Assembly (NCBI GenBank): GCA_021234155.1
Contig: JAJEKV010000022.1
Coordinates: 9,242,934-9,306,933 of the forward strand
Direction of reading: 5' to 3'
DNA length: 64,000 nucleotides
Source: Isoetes taiwanensis
Taxonomy: Eukaryota; Streptophyta; Lycopodiopsida; Isoetales; Isoetaceae
Both the position numbers and the translations under genes were made by a program. This document shows, one piece after another, positions 58,470 through 64,000 of this stretch (position 1 is the stretch's first letter; every line of letters starts with the position of its first letter). The notes beneath the pieces are model-generated. The model had not been told where the DNA came from, did no database searches, and worked only from the letters and a program-made list of their open reading frames with translations.

Positions 58470-59339
58470 ACACAACTGAATGATTATGCAGTTGAAGAAA
58501 CTTGTCGCAACTAACATGTGACTTCTTTTTTTTAGCCGGAAATGTGAGTACATCATCTTTTCTGTAACAAACATTAACGATATACACTACACATCTCTGT
58601 CTAAATGGTACACATTGAGGACCATTGAGGTCTACGCATAGGATTTTGCATTCAATTAATGAGGTTCCAAATCTCGATCTATTTCCCATTGCCTATTTCT
58701 TAGAAAGTCTGTCTCTCATTCTGATAGCCAGATTCTGATTCACGGTAAAAAAAGAGCCAATTTCCAACTGACCTCAATGAACTAATTATCTAAAACACGT
58801 TAAATTGAAAGAAGAAAAAGTAAATCATTTTACTGATCGCATACTGTTAATCTTAAAGCCTAACGCAAGTTGCAAAATAAGGAAACAAATATAAACACTT
58901 CCTAGGGGAAGAATTCATTACCATAAGCATAAGTAGTAACTTACGGCTTAGACCGTTTTGACGACAAAATCACATTGCCACAAATTGATAAATGAGACAT
59001 GGATTCATAGCAGATGTTTTTCATGGGGTTTGTATAGCTGCCTTGATGATTGCCACGAAATATGTGTGAAAAGCAGACGTGGATTTCATGGTCGGGCCTT
59101 TTAAGCTAAATTTCAACCTGCATCTGGCCATAGCCGATCAACACAACTACAAAATCCAAACCCTAAGCGGGTTGCTTACAAAAGTGACATATATTTCAAC
59201 TTACGAAATGAATCAGAGAGACATTTGAAGCCATAAAATGGAAAGGAAGAAAAACATTTCTATTACCTTAAAAAGAAGATATCCAAGGCTTGCCGGATGC
59301 GCTGCTCTGCTCTGCCATAGCGGAAATACTATTGCCTGG
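58470..59339. other. Interval between PPR fragment and right-hand retrotransposon
   Basis: AT-rich, no gene recognised. Confidence 0.5.
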
Positions 59340-60840
59340 TGTGACGTTCCAGGGGAATATATGCCATAAATACGTATATTCCTGGACCCGTCACTATACA
59401 AGTCTACCCTTGTAGCCTTGTATACCTTAGGAAGTGGCAATGGGTGCACATCTAAGTTAAATGCTTAACTTAGATAACCTTAGGATAAGGCCCATTTCCA
59501 CATGGCCTTATCCCATTGGGCAACCGCCACACGGCCCCACCCCATTGGTGCCACGTGGCATCCCATGTGGACCCTAACTTATATTAGCACAAACCCTAAC
59601 CCTAGACCTCTTTTCCTGACCCTAGCACCCTGAGACTCATCTACGCACTCGAAACTCCGTTTCGAGCGCCGTTTGCTAGAGTAGTGCTCTTGGTAGATCA
59701 TCTGGAAGTTAGCACTCCAGATTGGTTAGTATTTCGTATCTAGAGTAGAGCCATCCTAGAACCCCTATTCAACATCTTGAACCCTAATCAAGGAACCCTA
59801 ACTGTAAGTTAGATATGTATGATTAGGTTAAGATGTTCTTATTATGATTATCATGATATGATGTTATGTGATGTTGGTTGATCATGTTTGCTCCTCTTGT
59901 ATTGGGAAGGTGGGTAGAGACCTAGGGCCATATGTAGTATGCGCCTAGTTTAGATCCCTTAGTTCCTGCATAAGAGCCCACTGGGCTATTGGGGCTATGA
60001 CGTGACTCAGCACTACACAACGGGGCTAGAGGCAATACGGATGGGGGATCCCTGCTGAGCGTGGCTACTGGGATCCCATAGCGGGCTAGGCCTATGGTTG
60101 GTCACTTAGTGTGGGCCGGGCATGGGTCCGACACCTCTTGGGGCAATGGTGTCGCCCTGCCTCTCAGGACTTGCAAGTACCGGCTTGGCTCCTGTTTTGG
60201 GGGGGTTAAGTCGGGTACGAATCGTGTGTCGCCACGATTCTCTAGCCGCCCGTAGAACCTCTAGACCCCGGGAAGGGGAGATGCAACCCTTCCTGCCTCG
60301 ACGGACCGGGGAGATGCAACCTGGAGTAGTCTCGATGGGTGATACCATGGGATTGCATATTCGGAAGGCTAGAGTCATGCCAGAGCCCGATCTAGCTCAT
60401 TCTGCGAAGTATGCACAGGAGGGGCGGATGGAGTGGTCAACCCTAGCCATTGTCTATAGCCAGCCCCGCCATTGTTATGACTCGGTCTGCTCTATCTTGA
60501 GGCCAGGCCAGTCAGTCACCTTCCTTATGAGTCGGAGCCATGGGTAGGAGCTCTCATGTTTTATGGCATATGATTATCTTCTTTGTAGTTGTGGATATGT
60601 GGATGGGCTACCCTTCGAGGTAGTATGATGTATTGTTGTTGCTAGTTCTGACGTTGTTTATGCTTCCGCTGTGATAGGAGCCCATAGGGGAAGGGCACGC
60701 AAGACACCTTCGTGTCCCCTTCCCGCACTAGAGTCATCTCAGAGTGCGGGATAGACGGAGGGCCCGTGCGGTCGAGGACCGGATGGGGGATTTCCTGCGG
60801 AGTGTACGGCCGGGCGCCATATATTTAGCAGGGATCGTCA
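59340..60840 (+). repeat. Putative 5' LTR with strong inverted repeats near its start
   Basis: Begins TG and ends CA just before the primer site. Near the 5' end are perfect short hairpins: ATCTAAGTTAA/TTAACTTAGAT (59450-59475, 4-bp loop) and GGATAAGGCC/GGCCTTATCC (59483-59513), and GGAATATA..TATATTCC (59354-59383). CCACGTGG occurs further on. The repeated GGGGAGATGCAACC (about 60277 and 60309) marks a short duplication. Confidence 0.65.
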
Positions 60841-60841
60841 A

Positions 60842-60859
60842 TGGTATCAGAGCGATGTT
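60842..60859 (+). other. tRNA-iMet primer binding site
   Basis: TGGTATCAGAGCGATGTT; the first 12 bases are the standard plant initiator-Met primer site. Confidence 0.9.
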
Positions 60860-61426
60860 CTTGGTTGACCAAGAACTAACACTGACCATATCCCTGAATG
60901 TAGTCTAACAGGCCTAATAGGGTGTGAAATGAAAAATTTCCACCATGGAACCTCGAAAATAGGGGAAACATTTTTCTCCTAGGTAGTGGGTCCGTAAGAT
61001 TAGGCTAAGTTGTTAGATGTGGAAAAGAATGAGCCAAATTAACATTCTAGTAAATTTGAAGTGAAAATTATGCATCAGCATCAAAGTTCACCTAATATGG
61101 CTCGAAGAATCATGCCAATCGGAGACGTGGGTGAAAAATGGTGCAAATTCATAATTAACACTTCGAACCATTAGGAAAAATTCGAAATTATAAGTATAAT
61201 ATGTATTAAGTATATATATTAATAATTAAGTGTATACTAATAATTACGTATATAGGAGAAATTAATAAAGGGGGCTAATTATTAGACCTATTAATTGTAG
61301 GGGAATATTCCCTAGAGCATCTTCCTTTTTAAATATCTTATTGCCACCTCATTTCCCCCCAAACCTTGCCTACAACCTTCTCTCTCTTGATCAGCCTTAC
61401 GTCATCAGTTTCCCTATCCGTAAGAT

Positions 61427-62578
61427 ATGGCGAGAGCGAAACAAACATACAGGAAGTATAGCCCGGGGCAGACCCCCTCGATGGCGGCGGTAGCAGCTGG
61501 AGGTCACGGCAAGCAGATCCCAGAGCACCTGCGACCAGGGCGGGAGGAAGAGTCGTCTTCTTCATCAGATGAGACCTTCCATGCATCGCAGGAGGAGCCG
61601 CAGAGCAGCTCGTCGTCGGTCGAGACCCAGCAGACCGACGAGACTATTCACTTCGGCACTCTCTCCGGCCAGGAGGGAGACCAGGAGGAGGACCGCCGGG
61701 AGGAGGAGACCCACGAGGAGCAGCAGCAGCCGCTCCAGCAGGACCAGCAAGCAGCCCCCTCTTCAAGCAAAAGGAAGAAGGGGAAGGAGAAAGTAACAGA
61801 GTGACCCGAAGAGACGGCGGCCAGGAAGAAAAGGGAGAGGGAGCAGAAGGAGAAGGAGAGGAGGAAGAAGGCAAGGAGGGACAAGCCACGGGGCACCGTC
61901 ACCATTGAAGAACCTCGCCCACGCGAGGAGGAGGAGGAAGGAGCCGGAGGAGACGAAGACGAGGAGGAGGAAGATGAAGAGGAGGAGCAGGTCCAAGACG
62001 TTGGGGAATCTTCAGACCCCAACGCACGCCTACCCTACCCTAATTGGCCCAAGCCACCTAAGGTAGTGAAGAAGCAGAAGGTGGGCGAGCGCGAATTCAC
62101 GCTCCGGCAAGATCGGAAATTCAAGCGCAGGATGAAGGTGTACCAGGAGTACCTCTGTCGCTGGACGAGGTACAATGAGTGGTACTGTAAGCAGAACCTA
62201 AAGAAGTTCGTGAAGGGGGGGCGGCCGAAGAACCAGCCCAAGCCGCCGCCACCCAGGCCAGAGAAGCCGAAGAAGGTCCACCACGGACCTAACTCCCGGC
62301 ACGCTCGGGTATTTAGGAAGATTAGGCACTTCCAACAGTGTACTAATCTTCTAATAAGGAAGGCGCCATTCGAACGCCTTCTTCGTGAAGTGATGCAGGA
62401 GTTTCGGACGGACTATAGGGTCACACCCCTAACCACCCGGGCCCTGCAAGAAGCAGCAGAGGCGGAGCTGATTCAGCTCTTTGAAGAAGGAAATCTTTGC
62501 GCCATCCACGCCAAGCGGGTAACCGTTATGCCCAAGGACCTGCATTTGGCGCGGAGGATCCGCAAAGAGAGGCCCTAA
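61427..62578 (+). CDS. Histone H3-like protein with long insert, inside an LTR retrotransposon (one in-frame TGA)
   Basis: One frame from ATG 61427 to TAA 62576-62578 gives 383 residues, interrupted only by TGA at 61802-61804 (codon 126). Residues 2-10 (ARAKQTYRK) copy the H3 tail (ARTKQTARK). Residues about 35-125 are Ser/Glu/Gln-rich, 127-160 strongly basic, 171-195 strongly acidic, and 214-290 basic and proline-rich with aromatics ([18 protein letters not shown]). Residues 291-383 form the H3 fold: alpha-[18 protein letters not shown], alpha-1 [14 protein letters not shown], loop 1 RTDYRVTPL, alpha-2 [40 protein letters not shown]. Loop 1 has canonical H3 length, but IRHF, TNLLI, APF, QEAAE and LFEE are typical of plant CENH3. 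The tail keeps K4 and K9 but replaces T3 by A and S10 by Y. TGA could be CGA after CpG deamination. Either a captured, remodelled H3/CENH3 or, less likely, a host gene. Role inferred: chromatin binding or nucleosome substitution. Confidence 0.85.
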
Positions 62579-62812
62579 GGCCTCAAGTTTTGTAATTATC
62601 CTAAAATTAAAGTTTTTCAGTGTAATTAACCTTTCTTCATATATATAAGTTTCTTTCTTCTCTGTAAATTGATTGTATTGTGGTATGAAAATGTTAGTAA
62701 GTAAGCTAGATTGTAGTACAATTTTTTGTATAAAGCTTAAAATGCTTGTAATAGGTTAAATGCCATAGGCCCCAGCACAAAGAAATCAATTTTGGTTCAA
62801 AAATCGGTGAAA

Positions 62813-63280
62813 CCGGGTCGATCCGCGCAAACTCGACCTGCGTTCGCGACGCAGAGCGCTTTTGCGCGAATTAACCCGGGTACCAGGATTTGGGACAAAA
62901 ATGATTGAAAATTTGTGCTAAAAGATAGTAAATTGCTTAGAATTTGCCTAGGAACCCAGTTTAGAAGTCAACTTCAGCAAAGAATCATCTAAGAATACCA
63001 ACTTCTGGCCAAACCGGGTCGATCCGCGCAAAATGCGTCTGCGTTCGCGACGCAGGGCCAATTTGCGCGAATCAACCCGATTAGCCCAAATTGACACTTT
63101 TAGATGTCCATTTTGTTTGAAATAAGTTGCTAGCTAGGTTAGAATTGATCCAATTAGGCATGTTAGCATCTTACAACCCCTGAAATGCCTAATCCTCTCC
63201 CAAATTGGCCAAACCGGGATGATCCGCGCAAAATCGCCATGTGTTCGCAATGCAGAGCCTATTTGCGCGAATCGACCCGG
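62813..63280. repeat. Three nested hairpin units at ~200-bp spacing
   Basis: Units at 62813-62880, 63014-63079 and 63214-63280. Each has outer arms CCGGGTCGATCCGCGCAAA and TTTGCGCGAATCGACCCGG and, inside, an inner near-palindrome CTGCGTTCGCGACGCAG. Unit starts are 201 and 200 bp apart; the spacers are AT-rich and only weakly alike. The conserved part is the foldable core. Confidence 0.9.
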
Positions 63281-63577
63281 GTTGCCCTTTTTTGGCCAGG
63301 ATTGACCAAATTTGGCCCAACAAACTGCCATGTAGTATTTCTTGCCTTGTTTTGCTTAGATTTGCACTTCATAATAGCTCATTTGGACATCCATAGCCTT
63401 AGAACAAAAGTCTGTTCCATCAAGAACCCTTGTGCACGGAATCCGAGGCAGACCATAGTCTATAAAAGGGATCGCATTTGCCATTTTCCCTTCACCAAAA
63501 CTACTCTTGTCATCTTAGGCAATTTTCCAAGCTCTCATCAATCTTTCCAAGCCATTTTCTATACCTATCTCTGCTCA

Positions 63578-64000
63578 ATGGCGCCCAGTAGCTTTGTCCG
63601 ATAGTATGATGCTGCTGCCAACCATATCCGTGATTTCCCTGCTGAACAAGCCTTCCATGTGTTTGATCATCTCTTTGATCTTCATGCAACATTGACCAGA
63701 ACCCCCTTCTACACTGACATCATTTGCCAATATGATCACCAGATCCTACCCTGGGAAGTTAGCTTGCCGCCTAGGGGAGGGAAATGGGTATCCCTAGATT
63801 CGCTTAGCCAAGCCTTAGGGGGAGGATCCAAGGGCAAGAACAAGCTGTGGGATAGGACAAGAACCATGCCCGACTACATGACCTGCAAGCACAATAGGCA
63901 TAGATATCTCTCGGCTCATTCAGCCCTCGCTCTATTCATGCAGTATAAGGCAATCAACAAGGTGGGGGAGCCCTCAATTCAGCCCTTGGACCTAGCGCCA
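63578..64000 (+). CDS. ORF of the retrotransposon, plant-transposon-protein-like (partial, one early TAG)
   Basis: ATG at 63578, TAG at codon 9 (63602-63604), then open to the window end (132 codons). Text includes AEQAFHVFDHLFDLHATLTR, TPFYTDIICQYDHQ, GKWVSLDSLSQALGGGSKGK and MPDYMTCKHNRHRYLSAHSA. The layout 'F-Y-x-D/N ... V/I-x-G/R-x-W-V-x-L-x-x-x-x-L-x-x-A-L' is like the uncharacterised domain seen in the 20296-20940 ORF of the gypsy element. Could be a Gag-like or accessory protein; the rest lies outside. Confidence 0.4.

Larger units (their letters stand above)
59340..64000 (+). mobile_element. LTR retrotransposon carrying a histone H3-like gene (5' part; continues past right edge)
   Basis: A putative 1.5-kb LTR (TGTGACGTTCC...GATCGTCA, 59340-60840) is followed after one base by TGGTATCAGAGC, the plant tRNA-iMet primer site. 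The internal region then holds the H3-like ORF (61427-62578), a hairpin array and an ORF starting at 63578. Neither pol nor the 3' LTR lies in the window, so the class is undetermined. The position of unusual ORFs before any gag/pol resembles Tat/Ogre-type elements that carry an ORF upstream of gag. Without the second LTR the left boundary rests on the TG start and the primer site. Confidence 0.7.

Noticed and set aside
60122-60547. 141-codon plus-strand ORF inside the putative LTR
   Set aside because: No recognised domain, and it lies within the LTR between the TG start and the primer site; likely chance.
61802-61804. Stop codon corrected by U-to-C RNA editing, as in fern organelles
   Set aside because: That editing is known from organelle transcripts; this is nuclear mobile DNA. 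CpG deamination of CGA is simpler.
61565-62022. Serine-rich minus-strand ORFs opposite the H3-like gene
   Set aside because: Mirror of its acidic/basic codon runs.
61427-62578. An ordinary host histone H3 gene
   Set aside because: Length (383 codons), a 280-residue insert and the position just after an LTR and primer site do not fit a standard H3 gene. A host CENH3-like gene cannot be fully excluded without other copies.

Overview
The window looks like nuclear DNA of a land plant, most likely a seedless vascular plant such as a fern. This is an inference from intron-bearing genes, a DEAD-box helicase of the plant RH32/DBP4 type, an At1g55270-like F-box/kelch fragment, PPR repeats, a CACTA transposon, and retroelements primed by tRNAs. 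Nearly all of it is nested or abutting mobile DNA. Single-base frameshifts are common in the reading frames, so each gene is either decayed or carries residual sequence errors; I cannot tell which from the sequence alone.

Layout. 1-2767 (minus): a chimeric gene, with helicase exons running in frame into kelch repeats and then splice-compatible exons of unknown origin. 4820-28268: a giant terminal-inverted-repeat (TIR) DNA transposon (called GT1 here) with a 4-bp target duplication GTAA, carrying a HAD/FCP1-like gene, several unidentified cargo genes and, at its right end, a DUF7869-type putative DDE/DDD transposase. A Ty3/gypsy element with both LTRs (12979-24053) is nested inside GT1. 28277-35957: a different transposon (TE3) with perfect 33-bp TIRs, a spliced putative transposase on the plus strand, a convergent coiled-coil gene on the minus strand and tandem repeats between them. 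36051-43068: a CACTA element with a GAA target duplication that has captured host gene fragments (LRR kinase, ECM29-like, others). 44230-56907: a second giant transposon (GT2) related to GT1, with related TIRs, a TGTG target duplication, the same HAD/FCP1-like gene at the left and the same DUF7869-type gene at the right. 57.7-58.5 kb: a broken PPR gene. 59340 to the right edge: the 5' part of another LTR retrotransposon (LTR, tRNA-iMet primer site and internal region).

Two results stand out. First, the internal region of the right-hand retrotransposon encodes a 383-codon histone H3-like protein (61427-62578): an H3-type N-terminal tail, a long basic/acidic/proline-rich insert and a complete H3 histone fold with several CENH3-like residues, broken by one in-frame TGA. 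It is followed by three copies of a nested hairpin spaced about 200 bp apart. Second, GT1 and GT2 form a family of about 12.5-kb multi-gene DNA transposons, each carrying its own private family of short palindromes in the spaces between its genes (CACGCC-GGCGTG in GT1, TCGACTCGCGAGTCGA in GT2).

How the parts work together (inference): in GT1 and GT2 the plus-strand DUF7869 protein is the likely transposase acting on the TIRs, while the minus-strand cargo genes sit in units separated by palindromes that could be binding, promoter or termination signals. In TE3 the plus-strand DDD protein would act on the 33-bp TIRs. In the right-hand retrotransposon, the H3-like protein would be made from the first ORF of the genomic RNA and could act on chromatin.
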